NCBI GenBank assembly: GCA_016183615.1
Contig: JACPEG010000025.1
Location: 23,877-87,876, forward strand
Source of the DNA: Betaproteobacteria bacterium
GTDB lineage: Bacteria > Pseudomonadota > Gammaproteobacteria > Burkholderiales > UBA6910
Direction: 5' to 3'
DNA length: 64,000 nt
Numbering within the stretch: position 1 is the first letter of the stretch; every line of letters begins with the position of its first letter. Below the pieces are notes generated by a model. The model ran no database searches. It was not told the DNA's origin and saw nothing but the letters and a program-made list of their open reading frames with translations. The position numbers and the translations under genes are program-made. Positions 1 through 7,712 of this stretch are shown here, one piece after another.

Positions 1-378
1 GAGCAGGGTCAGCGTCAGCGCCAGGCGGATGAACTCGGCGGAGCCCGGCTCGGCGAGCGGGCTCAGCGTGGCGAAGATTACCAGCGAGATGGCGTTAGTG
101 GGGCCGGAAACCAGGTGCCAGGAGGAGCCGAACAGGGCGCCGATCACGGCCGGCACCATGGCGGCGTAGAGGCCGTATTCGGGGGGCAGGCCGGCCAGCG
201 TGGCAAAGGCGACGCCCTGGGGCAGCACGATCACCGCGCCCGTGAGGCCCGCCACCAGGTCTGCGCCCAGCGTCGCGCGGTCCACGCCAGGCCACCAGCG
301 CCGGAAAGGCAGGAACGGGCCGATCCAGGGGTGATCGAGAAGGCGGCGGTTCGGGGTAGGCTGCGGCGAGGAAGACAT
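1..378 (-). CDS. SulP family anion permease, N-terminal part (cut by window edge)
   Basis: The reverse strand reads from an ATG at 378 off the left edge, giving 126 codons of a SulP-type sulfate/anion transporter. About 37 residues in begins a SulP-like stretch: DLVAGLTGAVIVLPQGVAFA, then LAGLPPEYGLYAAMVPA, the conserved first membrane segments of the family. SulP proteins are inner-membrane transporters of sulfate and related oxyanions or bicarbonate; the substrate cannot be told from this fragment. It is divergent from a chromate-resistance operon. Sulfate permeases are a known entry route for chromate, so co-location is suggestive but not proof of a link. Family call firm, specificity open. 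Confidence 0.85.
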   Translation of the reverse strand, partial: MSSSPQPTPNRRLLDHPWIGPFLPFRRWWPGVDRATLGADLVAGLTGAVIVLPQGVAFATLAGLPPEYGLYAAMVPAVIGALFGSSWHLVSGPTNAISLVIFATLSPLAEPGSAEFIRLALTLTLL

Positions 379-391
379 TTCGAAAAATTTA

Positions 392-420
392 ATTATCTGA
401 TAGATCGTGCAGCGCCGCAA
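392..420 (-). promoter_or_regulatory. Putative sigma70 promoter for the SulP gene
   Basis: On the minus strand TTGCGG (420-415) and GATAAT (397-392) are 17 bases apart, placing a start about 10 bases upstream of the SulP ATG at 378. The leader would be very short. Prediction from sequence only. Confidence 0.4.
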
Positions 421-479
421 ACACCACCATCGCCAGTGGCATCCGGCGCCGCCGGCGAAACGACGGCCAGAACCGAACC

Positions 480-507
480 TTGTTATATTTATAACTGGCT
501 GTAGAAT
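480..507 (+). promoter_or_regulatory. Putative promoter for chrB
   Basis: TTGTTA (480-485) and TAGAAT (502-507) are separated by 16 bases in an AT-rich patch of an otherwise GC-rich intergenic region. The expected start falls at about 513-515, on or next to the chrB ATG at 515. No Shine-Dalgarno sequence fits between, so the transcript may be leaderless. Confidence 0.4.
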
Positions 508-514
508 ACTCTAC

Positions 515-1468
515 ATGAACCAAAACTTGATGCCCTGGCTGCTCCTGGTACTCAGCCTGCCGACACGCAATTCTACGGCTCGCATGCGAATCTGGCGCAC
601 TCTGAAAAGCCTAGGCTGCGCCGGGATGCGGGATGGGGCCTACCTGCTGCCCCGGGCCCCGGAGCGCGAGGCGGCGCTTGCGCGGATCGCACAAGAGATT
701 GTGGATGCCGGGGGCAGCGCCTGCGTGTTGCAGGTCGCGGCGGTGAACCGGCGGCAATCGGAAGAATTCAAGGGACTTTTCGATCGTAGCGCCGACTACG
801 GAGCGCTGCTTGAAGACCTGGTCGCCTTGCGCAAGTCCTTGGCGCGCGGCCGCAACCCCGCCGCGGGAAGGCGGCTCGCGGCGTTGCGCCGGGCCTACGA
901 GGCGGTGGTGCGCTGCGACTTTTTTCCCGGCGCCGCCCGCCAGCAGGTGGGCCGGGCGCTGGAGCAGGCCGAAGCGGCTGCGGCGCCCGACGAACCGCAC
1001 CGGGTGCGGCGGGCGATCCAGCGCTTGGACCAGCGCGAATTCCGGGGCAGGACCTGGGCTACGCGCCAAGGTCTGTGGGTGGACCGCATGGCGAGCGCCT
1101 GGCTGATCAAGCGCTTCATCGACCCGGAGGCGCGATTCTTGTGGCTCCGGAATCCCAGGGATTGCCCACGCCATGCCCTCGGGTTTGATTTCGACCGGGC
1201 CCGCTTTACTCACGTCGGGGACCGCGTGACTTTCGAGACGCTGCTGGCCAGCTTCGGGCACGATGAAGATCCGGCGCTGGCGAGGCTGGGGGCCATCGTG
1301 CACTACCTGGATGTGGGGGGAGTGCCCGCGCCGGAAGCCGCGGGTATGGAGATGGTTCTGGCGGGAGCGCGCCGGCGCTGCCGCAACGACGACGAACTGC
1401 TCGAGGCCGCCACGGCTACGCTCGATTGCCTGTACGCGGCGTACCAGGAAGGAGAATCGCATGGCTGA
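515..1468 (+). CDS. chrB: Chromate resistance protein ChrB
   Basis: A 317-residue protein with the two-part ChrB layout. The N-terminal domain contains WLLLVLSLPTRNSTARMRIW and LGCAGMRDGAYLLP; the C-terminal ChrB domain, from about residue 185, contains WVDRMASAWLIKRFIDPEA. ChrB proteins act as chromate-sensing regulators of chrA or as accessory resistance factors. I chose the ATG at 515 because homology starts there; the frame is open further upstream but unlike the family. It overlaps chrA by 8 bases, so the two are translationally coupled. The C-terminal domain is homologous to the small gene at 2840-3265. Confidence 0.9.
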   Translation: MNQNLMPWLLLVLSLPTRNSTARMRIWRTLKSLGCAGMRDGAYLLPRAPEREAALARIAQEIVDAGGSACVLQVAAVNRRQSEEFKGLFDRSADYGALLEDLVALRKSLARGRNPAAGRRLAALRRAYEAVVRCDFFPGAARQQVGRALEQAEAAAAPDEPHRVRRAIQRLDQREFRGRTWATRQGLWVDRMASAWLIKRFIDPEARFLWLRNPRDCPRHALGFDFDRARFTHVGDRVTFETLLASFGHDEDPALARLGAIVHYLDVGGVPAPEAAGMEMVLAGARRRCRNDDELLEAATATLDCLYAAYQEGESHG

Positions 1469-2831
1469 TGTCGCTGCACCCTCGACCCCGCTCGCGCCGC
1501 CGGCCGCAGTAGGCTTCGGCGAAGCACTGGGTTACTGGCTGAGACTGGGCTTCATCAGTTTCGGCGGGCCGGCGGGGCAGATTGCCATGATGCACCAGGA
1601 GCTGGTGGAGCGCCGGCGCTGGATCTCGGAGCGCCGCTTCCTGCATGCCCTGAATTACTGCATGGTGCTGCCGGGGCCGGAGGCGCAGCAGCTCGCCACC
1701 TACATCGGCTGGCTGATGCACGGAGTGAAGGGCGGGATCGTCGCCGGCGCACTGTTCGTGCTGCCTTCGCTGTTCGTGCTGATCGCACTCACCTGGATCT
1801 ACATGGCATTCGGAAACGTGCCGGCGGTGGCCGCGGTTCTCTACGGCATCAAGCCCGCGGTGACCGCCATCGTGGTGTTCGCGGCCTACCGAATTGGTTC
1901 TCGGGCCCTGAAGAACGCCGCGCTCTGGAGCATTGCGGCGGCGGCTTTTGTCGGAATCTTCGCATTCGATATCCCGTTCCCCTATATCGTGCTGGCGGCC
2001 GGGTTGATCGGTGCCATCGGCGGGCGTCTGGCTCCCGGCAAGTTCAGGACTGGCGTCGGCCATGGCGGTGCGGAGAAGCAATTCGGGCCGGCGCTGATCG
2101 ACGATCACACACCCTCGCCCCATTACGCTCGCTTCGCCTGGTGGCGGCTGGGAGCGTTCTGCGCCGCGGGCTTGGCCATCTGGGCGGGAACGCTCGGTGG
2201 ATTGCTCGCCCAGTACGGGTGGCGCGGGGACTTCACCCAGATGGGGTGGTTTTTTACCAAGGCGGCGCTGCTCACCTTCGGCGGTGCCTACGCGGTGCTG
2301 CCCTATGTGTACCAGGGCGCGGTGGAGCATTACGGCTGGCTCACGGGCGTTCAGATGATCGATGGGCTGGCGCTGGGCGAGACCACGCCGGGACCGCTCA
2401 TCATGGTGGTCGCGTTCGTCGGGTTCGTGGGGGGATGGGCCAAGGCGCTGCTTGGACCGGAGAGCCTGTTCCTGGCGGGGGCGCTGGGGGCGACGGTGGC
2501 CACCTTCTTCACCTTTCTGCCCTCGTTTCTGTTCATTTTTGCCGGCGCGCCGCTGGTGGAGGCAACCCACGGCGACATCAAGTTCATCGCGCCGCTCACC
2601 GGCATCACCGCTGCGGTGGTGGGCGTGATCCTCAACCTGGCGGTGTTCTTTGCCTGGCATGTGCTGTGGCCCGAAGCGAGCGCTTCCGCGCCCTTCGGCG
2701 GCCGCTTCGAGTGGTTCTCGGCACTGGTGGGCGTGGCGGCCTTCGTCGCCCTGTTCCGCTTCAAGGCCGGCATCATTCCGGTGATCGGCGGCTGCGCCCT
2801 CTCCGGGCTCCTGTACCACCTGCTGTTTTGA
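1461..2831 (+). CDS. chrA: Chromate efflux transporter ChrA
   Basis: A 456-residue membrane protein with the duplicated CHR-domain structure of long-chain ChrA. The first half has LRLGFISFGGPAGQIAMMHQ and LNYCMVLPGPEAQQLATYIG; the second half repeats the motifs as FTKAALLTFGGAYAVLPYVY and DGLALGETTPGPLIMVVAFV. ChrA exports chromate across the inner membrane using the proton motive force. The ATG at 1461 follows AAGGAGA by about 6 bases and overlaps the end of chrB. The chrB-like gene starts 8 bases after the stop, so three genes form one operon. Confidence 0.95.
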   Translation: MADVAAPSTPLAPPAAVGFGEALGYWLRLGFISFGGPAGQIAMMHQELVERRRWISERRFLHALNYCMVLPGPEAQQLATYIGWLMHGVKGGIVAGALFVLPSLFVLIALTWIYMAFGNVPAVAAVLYGIKPAVTAIVVFAAYRIGSRALKNAALWSIAAAAFVGIFAFDIPFPYIVLAAGLIGAIGGRLAPGKFRTGVGHGGAEKQFGPALIDDHTPSPHYARFAWWRLGAFCAAGLAIWAGTLGGLLAQYGWRGDFTQMGWFFTKAALLTFGGAYAVLPYVYQGAVEHYGWLTGVQMIDGLALGETTPGPLIMVVAFVGFVGGWAKALLGPESLFLAGALGATVATFFTFLPSFLFIFAGAPLVEATHGDIKFIAPLTGITAAVVGVILNLAVFFAWHVLWPEASASAPFGGRFEWFSALVGVAAFVALFRFKAGIIPVIGGCALSGLLYHLLF

Positions 2832-2839
2832 GGTCGCGC

Positions 2840-3265
2840 ATGCGCTGGGTTACCCGGGAACGCCCGAAAATCGACCGCATCGCCTGCCCCTGGCTGATCG
2901 CCCGGTTCATCGATGCCGACGCCGAGTTCCTCTATGTGCCCGCGGGGGAGGTGATGCAGGTGGCGCGGGACACCGGCGCCATTCCCTACGATGTGCCGGG
3001 GGTGGAGCTGGGGCATCGCGGCGATCAATGCAGCTTCGACGCCTTCCTCGCGAAATACCGTCTGACGGATCCGGCGCTGGCGAAGCTGGCCGTCATCGTG
3101 CGGGCCGCCGACACCGGGAACTCCGGCCTGGCGCCGGAAGCGGCGGGCCTGCTCGCCGTATCCAGGGGACTGTCGCTCAATTTTACCGACGATCACCAGA
3201 TGCTTCGCCAGGGAATGGTGATCTACGATGCCCTGTACGCGTGGTGCGGGGAAAGCGGGCGCTGA
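2840..3265 (+). CDS. ChrB C-terminal-domain protein
   Basis: A 141-residue protein containing only the ChrB C-terminal domain: KIDRIACPWLIARFIDADAE at residues 10-29 matches the equivalent stretch of the upstream ChrB. Such stand-alone proteins are often annotated as chromate resistance exported protein, but no signal peptide is visible here. The acidic and histidine residues around VELGHRGDQCSFDAF are also typical. It sits 8 bases after chrA and is the last gene of the chr operon. Role in resistance is inferred from context; the biochemical activity is not established. Confidence 0.8.
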   Translation: MRWVTRERPKIDRIACPWLIARFIDADAEFLYVPAGEVMQVARDTGAIPYDVPGVELGHRGDQCSFDAFLAKYRLTDPALAKLAVIVRAADTGNSGLAPEAAGLLAVSRGLSLNFTDDHQMLRQGMVIYDALYAWCGESGR

Positions 3266-3281
3266 CGCCCTTTCCCGGCCA

Positions 3282-3309
3282 TTGACCGGAGAGTGCTTAT
3301 CATTTAAAG
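3282..3309 (+). promoter_or_regulatory. Putative promoter of the cytochrome c pair
   Basis: TTGACC (3282-3287) and TTAAAG (3304-3309) are 16 bases apart, in the 88-base gap between the chr operon and the first cytochrome gene. Suggests the cytochromes have their own start. Confidence 0.35.
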
Positions 3310-3353
3310 TCCCTCGCCGGGAAACACCGACCAGACTAGAGAGAAAACACAAC

Positions 3354-3680
3354 ATGAGAACCGGATGGAGATGGATTTTGCTGGGAGCATTCGCCCTCGC
3401 TGCGGGCGCGGCCCAGGCGGCGGGCGATGTGGCCGCCGGAAAGCTCAAGAAGTCCATGTGCGAAGGCTGTCACGGCCTCGAGGGCTACCGCACCGCTTAC
3501 CCGAAGGTCTACAGCGTGCCCCGTCTCGGCGGCCAGCACCCCGATTACATCGTCAAGGCGCTGGAAGCCTACAAGTCGGGCGCCCGCAGTCACCCCAGCA
3601 TGAAGGGCATCGCGGCCTCGCTGACCGCCCAGGACATGGAAGACCTGGCCGCGTACTATTCCAGCGGCGCGGCCAAGTGA
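3354..3680 (+). CDS. Periplasmic monoheme cytochrome c
   Basis: A 108-residue class I c-type cytochrome. A signal peptide covers about residues 1-22 (cleavage after AAQA). The haem motif CEGCH is at 36-40, and the likely Met ligand lies in HPSMKGIA near residue 83. The shape, with [20 protein letters not shown] between motif and Met, is that of cytochrome c4/c553-like electron carriers. The partner gene begins 14 bases downstream and encodes a close paralogue, so these are tandem duplicates in one operon. The redox partners are unknown; neighbouring genes do not identify them. Confidence 0.88.
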   Translation: MRTGWRWILLGAFALAAGAAQAAGDVAAGKLKKSMCEGCHGLEGYRTAYPKVYSVPRLGGQHPDYIVKALEAYKSGARSHPSMKGIAASLTAQDMEDLAAYYSSGAAK

Positions 3681-3694
3681 GGGAGGGGAAAACC

Positions 3695-4018
3695 ATGAAC
3701 AAGCTCATCGTCGCGGCCGCCGGAATGTTTCTTCTCACGTCGGGCGTGGCTGCATCCGCCGACATCGAAGCCGGCAAGAAAAAGGCCACCGAAGTCTGTG
3801 CCGCCTGTCACGGGCCGGACGGCAACAGTCCGACGCCCCAGTTCCCCAAGATCGCCGGCCAGCACCGGGATTACCTGGTCAAGGTCCTGTCCGACTACAA
3901 GAGCGGGGCACGCAAGGACCCGGTCATGGGTGGAATGGCCACAGGCCTGTCCAAGCAGGACATCGAGAACCTGGCCGCCTATTTCGCGAGCCAGAAGGGA
4001 TTGGTCACGAAGTACTAG
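3695..4018 (+). CDS. Periplasmic monoheme cytochrome c (paralogue)
   Basis: A 107-residue cytochrome with a signal peptide (about 1-22), haem motif CAACH at 35-39 and a Met-ligand region [10 protein letters not shown]. It shares [19 protein letters not shown] with the preceding protein, so the pair arose by duplication. A strong Shine-Dalgarno stretch (GGGAGGGG) precedes the ATG at 3695. A perfect terminator follows. The pair resembles small periplasmic carriers feeding terminal oxidases or reductases, but the exact role is not deducible. Confidence 0.88.
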   Translation: MNKLIVAAAGMFLLTSGVAASADIEAGKKKATEVCAACHGPDGNSPTPQFPKIAGQHRDYLVKVLSDYKSGARKDPVMGGMATGLSKQDIENLAAYFASQKGLVTKY

Positions 4019-4047
4019 ACCGGCGATTTTATTTGCCGCAACACCGC

Positions 4048-4075
4048 AACGGGCCGGAATTCACCGGCCCGTTTT
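4048..4075 (+). terminator. Rho-independent terminator after the cytochromes
   Basis: A perfect 10-bp stem, AACGGGCCGG (4048-4057) with CCGGCCCGTT (4064-4073), a 6-base loop and a short T run. It lies 30 bases after the second cytochrome stop. Confidence 0.8.
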
Positions 4076-4090
4076 CATTCCAGGGGAGCA

Positions 4091-4158
4091 TAGGGTGGAA
4101 TAAGCGCAGCAATTCCACCTCGATGGTGGATTCGGCCTGCGGCCTTAATCCACCCTAC
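4091..4158 (-). repeat. Palindromic intergenic repeat, GTAGGGTGG family, copy 1
   Basis: An element bounded by TAGGGTGGA and its inverse TCCACCCTAC, with an inner palindrome GGCCTGCGGCC. A second copy of the same design is at 11810-11880. Its right end encodes the last residues and the TAA stop of the DUF1841 gene read on the minus strand. Confidence 0.75.
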
Positions 4159-4585
4159 GTCCGCTTTTCTTTTCCAGGCAGTCGAAATAGACCAACGGGT
4201 CGGGCGTCGTGCCCTGGCGCTGGGCCTGCCAGATCATTTCCGCGAGACAGTCCATGGTCTCGTGCATGGCGTCGTGCCGGGAACCGGTTTTCTCGGCCAG
4301 CTTCCGGAAATGTTCGCGGATTCCGACTGGCTGGTCGATCGAAAGCTGCTCCGCAATTGCGAGATGCATGCTCATGTGGAGAAAAGGATTGGTTTCCCCC
4401 ATCTCCGGCGCATAGTCCCGGTCGAGATAGCGCTCCGGGTCGTCCAGGACCCGGTGGTACTCCGGATGCTCCAGGATCACTTCCAGCGCCATCGCTTCCA
4501 TCCCGCTCAGGATTTCCTTCTGCCGGTACTTGCGCCAGGTGTCGAAGAAGAACTGGCGGGCTTGGTCTCTGGAGGGCGTGAACAT
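4145..4585 (-). CDS. DUF1841 family protein
   Basis: A 146-residue cytoplasmic protein matching the DUF1841 family in length and content: FTPSRDQARQFFFDTWRKYR at the N terminus, then HPEYHRVLDDPERY, GETNPFLHMSMHLAIAEQ and HDAMHETMDCLAEMIWQAQR. The several conserved His and Glu residues could bind metal, but no function is known. In betaproteobacteria this family commonly sits near nth and the rsx operon, as here, 111 bases downstream of nth. Its final residues and stop codon fall in a palindromic repeat. Confidence 0.85.
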   Translation of the reverse strand: MFTPSRDQARQFFFDTWRKYRQKEILSGMEAMALEVILEHPEYHRVLDDPERYLDRDYAPEMGETNPFLHMSMHLAIAEQLSIDQPVGIREHFRKLAEKTGSRHDAMHETMDCLAEMIWQAQRQGTTPDPLVYFDCLEKKSGRRVD

Positions 4586-4595
4586 CGAAAATCGA

Positions 4596-4709
4596 ATAGA
4601 CAGGATTTACAGGATTAACAGGATTAAATCCCGGCCGCCCCGGTGATCTTCGCTTTTCGCGACACCCGGCAAATCTTGTAAATCGTGTAAATCCTGTTAA
4701 TCCTGTCCA
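4596..4709. repeat. 9-bp iterated repeat in inverted arms (ACAGGATTW)
   Basis: The left arm holds three head-to-tail copies of ACAGGATT plus one base (4600-4627). The right arm holds four copies of the inverse unit AATCCTGTW (4674-4709, some imperfect). About 45 bases separate them, so the whole could fold into a long hairpin. The right arm encodes the last residues and TAA stop of nth. Confidence 0.75.
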
Positions 4710-5338
4710 TTGCTCTTGTTCCTGTATTCGCAGAGATCGCGGATGACGCAGCGTGGGCACTCCGGTTTCCGCGCCTTGCAGACGTAACGCCCGTGCAGGA
4801 TCAGCCAGTGGTGGGCGTCGCGGCGGAATTCCGCGGGGACATGCTTCAGGAGCTTGCGCTCCACTTCCAGCACCGTCTTTCCGGGCGCGAGCCCGACGCG
4901 GTTGGCCACCCGGAAAATATGGGTGTCCACGGCGATGGTGGGCTCCCCGAATGCGGTGTTGAGGATCACGTTGGCGGTCTTGCGGCCCACGCCGGGCAGG
5001 CTCTCCAGCTGTTCCCGGGTGCGGGGCACCTCGCCGCCGTGGCGCTCGACCAGCAGCCGGCAGGTGGCGAGTATGTTCTTTGCCTTGGTGCGGTAGAGCC
5101 CGATGCTCTTGATGTATCGTTCGAGCCCCTTGGCCCCGAGCTTGAGCAATGTTTCGGGCGTATTGGCTTCTGGAAAGAGCGTGCGCGTCGCCAGGTTCAC
5201 GCTCTTGTCGGTGGCCTGCGCCGAGAGCACCACAGCCACCAGCAGCTCGAAGGGCGTGCGGTATTCGAGCTCGGTGGCAGGGCGCGGATTGGCTTGCCGC
5301 AGGCGCTCGAAGATGAGGCGGCGCGTTTCGCGGTTCAC
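4697..5338 (-). CDS. nth: Endonuclease III, base-excision repair
   Basis: A 213-residue DNA glycosylase/AP lyase for oxidised pyrimidines. The helix-hairpin-helix LPGVGRKTANVILN carries the catalytic lysine at residue 120, and the catalytic aspartate is in VDTHIF at 138, exactly as in E. coli Nth. The C-terminal 4Fe-4S cluster ligands are C-x6-C-x2-C-x5-C in CKARKPECPRCVIRDLC. It is the next gene after rsxE, 13 bases away, the same arrangement as in E. coli. The C-terminal residues G-Q-D and the stop are encoded by a unit of the downstream 9-bp repeat. Confidence 0.97.
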   Translation of the reverse strand: MNRETRRLIFERLRQANPRPATELEYRTPFELLVAVVLSAQATDKSVNLATRTLFPEANTPETLLKLGAKGLERYIKSIGLYRTKAKNILATCRLLVERHGGEVPRTREQLESLPGVGRKTANVILNTAFGEPTIAVDTHIFRVANRVGLAPGKTVLEVERKLLKHVPAEFRRDAHHWLILHGRYVCKARKPECPRCVIRDLCEYRNKSNGQD

Positions 5339-5351
5339 GCCGGTCCCCGGC

Positions 5352-6035
5352 TCATACCGCCGTCGGCGACGCTGCCACCGCAGGCTGGCGTCGCTTCTGC
5401 GCTCTCAGGTCCAGGTAGTTCTTGAAAGCGATGAGGAGCCCCAGCCCGATGAACGCGCCGGGGGGCAGGATGGCGAGGAGAAACCCCTTGTATTCGGGGA
5501 TCACGGTGATCGCCAGGGCCTTGGCCTGGGGGCCGAAGGCGAGATCGATGCCGGAAAGCAGTGTGCCCTTGCCGATGAGCTCGCGCATGCCGCCCAGCAC
5601 CGCGAGCACCGCGGTGAGCCCCAGCCCCATCATGAAGCCGTCGAGCATCGAGGGGCCCCAGGGATTCTTGGAGGCGAAGGCCTCGGCGCGGCCGAGCACG
5701 ATGCAGTTGACCACGATCAGCGGAATGAAGATTCCCAGCACCAGGTAAAGCGGATACATGAAGGCATTCATGAGGAGCTGGACCACCGTCACCAGCACGG
5801 AAATGATGAGGATGAACACCGGAATGCGGATTTCGTTGGGCACGATGTTTCGCACCAGGGCCACCGCGCCGCTGGCGCAGGCCATGACCAGAGCGGTGGC
5901 CAGCCCGAGGCTCACCCCGTTCACCATGCTGCCGGAGACCGCGAGCAGCGGGCACAGGCCCAGGAGCTGCACCACTCCGGGATTCTGCTTCCACAGTCCG
6001 TTGTCGATGATTTCCCGGTGTTCGGCCTGGCTCAT
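5352..6035 (-). CDS. rsxE: Electron transport complex subunit RsxE/RnfE
   Basis: A 227-residue integral membrane subunit of the Rnf/Rsx complex, with about six hydrophobic segments. Hallmarks are [19 protein letters not shown] near the N terminus and [20 protein letters not shown] in the middle; conserved cysteines in LLGLCPLL and VVNCIVLG hold the intramembrane iron site shared with RsxA. The ATG overlaps the end of rsxG by 4 bases (ATGA). The C terminus (about 210-227) is an Arg/Ala-rich cytoplasmic tail. Last rsx gene, followed by nth. Confidence 0.96.
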   Translation of the reverse strand: MSQAEHREIIDNGLWKQNPGVVQLLGLCPLLAVSGSMVNGVSLGLATALVMACASGAVALVRNIVPNEIRIPVFILIISVLVTVVQLLMNAFMYPLYLVLGIFIPLIVVNCIVLGRAEAFASKNPWGPSMLDGFMMGLGLTAVLAVLGGMRELIGKGTLLSGIDLAFGPQAKALAITVIPEYKGFLLAILPPGAFIGLGLLIAFKNYLDLRAQKRRQPAVAASPTAV

Positions 6036-6688
6036 GGTCTGGTTCCTCGGGTGCTCACCGCTGCGGCAAGAATACGCTCGCGGTTGTCCGCATAATATTC
6101 CAACGCCCGGCGCACCGCCTTCACCACGGCGCGGGGGGTGATGGTGGCTCCCGCCATGTGGTCGAAGCGCCCGCCGTCCTTCCTCACCTTCCAGTCTGCA
6201 TCCCGGTAGCGTTCCCGGGAAGCCCCGTCGAACACCCTGATCCAGGGGCCCTTGGCGATCTCGATATAGTCGCCGAGTCCCGGCGTTTCCTTGTGGGCCA
6301 CGACGCGTACGCCGGCGACCTCGCCGTTTTCCAGCACCGCCACCACCATCCTGATCCTGCCGCTGTAGCCGTCGGGCGCCACCGCCTCCATGACTGCGGC
6401 GACCGGCCGGCCCTGGCGCCGCGCCCGGTAGGCGAGCGTGGGCTGGTCGGTGCCGAGCTGACCGGAAGGCGGAAGCTCCACGCTGTCCTCGAGCAGATCG
6501 TTGTCGAACATCTCGTGGGGCAGGATCTGGTTGATAAGGGCGAGTTTCTCCCTGCGCTCGCTTTCCGCGATGGCGCCGCGGGTGACGGAAAACACGTAGG
6601 CCAGAAGCGCCGTGCCCACCACTGCGAAACCGAGCAGGGTCATCGCGGTGCGCAGGGATTCCCTGGCCGGGGTCGGCTTGCCCGCCAC
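6032..6688 (-). CDS. rsxG: Electron transport complex subunit RsxG/RnfG (FMN-binding)
   Basis: A 218-residue protein with one N-terminal membrane helix (about 14-35) and a periplasmic flavoprotein domain. The flavinylation site is AGATIT at 179-184, where the final threonine is the expected covalent FMN attachment residue. [16 protein letters not shown] is also characteristic. It passes electrons between RsxC/B and the membrane subunits. Only one base separates it from rsxD and it overlaps rsxE, indicating tight coupling. Confidence 0.95.
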   Translation of the reverse strand: MAGKPTPARESLRTAMTLLGFAVVGTALLAYVFSVTRGAIAESERREKLALINQILPHEMFDNDLLEDSVELPPSGQLGTDQPTLAYRARRQGRPVAAVMEAVAPDGYSGRIRMVVAVLENGEVAGVRVVAHKETPGLGDYIEIAKGPWIRVFDGASRERYRDADWKVRKDGGRFDHMAGATITPRAVVKAVRRALEYYADNRERILAAAVSTRGTRP

Positions 6689-6689
6689 G

Positions 6690-7712
6690 CTAGCCTCCCT
6701 TCTTCCCGAATACCGGGGGCTGCGTATACATGTCGATGAGGGGCACGCACAGGTTCATCAGCAGGCAGGCGAAGGCCACTCCGTCGGGATAGCCGCCGAA
6801 CGCACGGATGAGGTAGGTGAGCAGCCCGGCGCCGGCGCCGAACAGGAGCTTGCCCTTCGGCGTGGTGGGGCCGGTTACCGGGTCGGTGAGGATGAAGAAT
6901 GCGCCGATCAGGCTTGCGCCGCTCGCCAGGTGAAACCAGGGCGCGGCGTAGCGGTCCGCGTCCGCGCCGTAGAACAGCGCGGAGATGGCAACCAGCCCGC
7001 CGAGGAAAGCCGCCGGCACGTGCCAGGTGATGACCCGCTGCTGGAGCAGGTACGCGCCGCCGGCGAGGTAGGCGGCGGCCACCAGCTCGGTGCCCTTGCC
7101 GCCGACGCTGCCGAAGATCGGCAGGGCGAGCGCCTCCCTGACCGTGTGCTGCAGCTGGAGCTGGCTCTTCAGGGTATCCAGGGGCGAAGCCATGGTGAGC
7201 GCGTCGAGCCGGATGCCCTCGGGCAGGCTGCCCAGCAGCATGTAGGCAAGTTGCTGGCCCAGGTCGAGGTGCTGGGCGGCCAGCGTTTCCGGCGCGAGCC
7301 ACTGGGTCATGGGCACCGGGAACGACACGATGAGCACGGCGTAGCCCACCATCGCCGGGTTGAAGATGTTGTTGCCGAGGCCGCCGTAGAGCTGCTTCGC
7401 CACCATGATCGCGAACGCGGTGCCGATGACGACCAGCCACCACGGCGCCAGCGGCGGCACCGACAGCGCCAGCAGCCACCCGGTGACCAGCGCGCTGCCG
7501 TCCATGAGGAAGGGTTGCACCGGAACGCCCCGGAGCTTCAGCATGATCGCTTCCGAGACCAGCGCGGTGAGGCTCGCCAGGGCCAGCGTCGCCAGGATTG
7601 CGGGACCGAACACGTAGACATAGGCCGCGATGGCGGGAATCAGCGCCAGCATCACCTTGCCCATGATGACGGACACGCTGCTGGCCATGGCGAGATGGGG
7701 TGAGGACATCAC
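6690..7712 (-). CDS. rsxD: Electron transport complex subunit RsxD/RnfD
   Basis: A 340-residue multi-spanning membrane subunit, homologous to NqrB. The second covalent FMN site is expected in the stretch DALTMASPLDT (about residue 172). Family signatures include GNNIFNPAMVGYAVLIVSFP, DPVTGPTTPKGKLLFGAGAG and GGYPDGVAFACLLMNLCVPL near the C terminus. The start overlaps the end of rsxC by 4 bases. Confidence 0.95.
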   Translation of the reverse strand: MMSSPHLAMASSVSVIMGKVMLALIPAIAAYVYVFGPAILATLALASLTALVSEAIMLKLRGVPVQPFLMDGSALVTGWLLALSVPPLAPWWLVVIGTAFAIMVAKQLYGGLGNNIFNPAMVGYAVLIVSFPVPMTQWLAPETLAAQHLDLGQQLAYMLLGSLPEGIRLDALTMASPLDTLKSQLQLQHTVREALALPIFGSVGGKGTELVAAAYLAGGAYLLQQRVITWHVPAAFLGGLVAISALFYGADADRYAAPWFHLASGASLIGAFFILTDPVTGPTTPKGKLLFGAGAGLLTYLIRAFGGYPDGVAFACLLMNLCVPLIDMYTQPPVFGKKGG

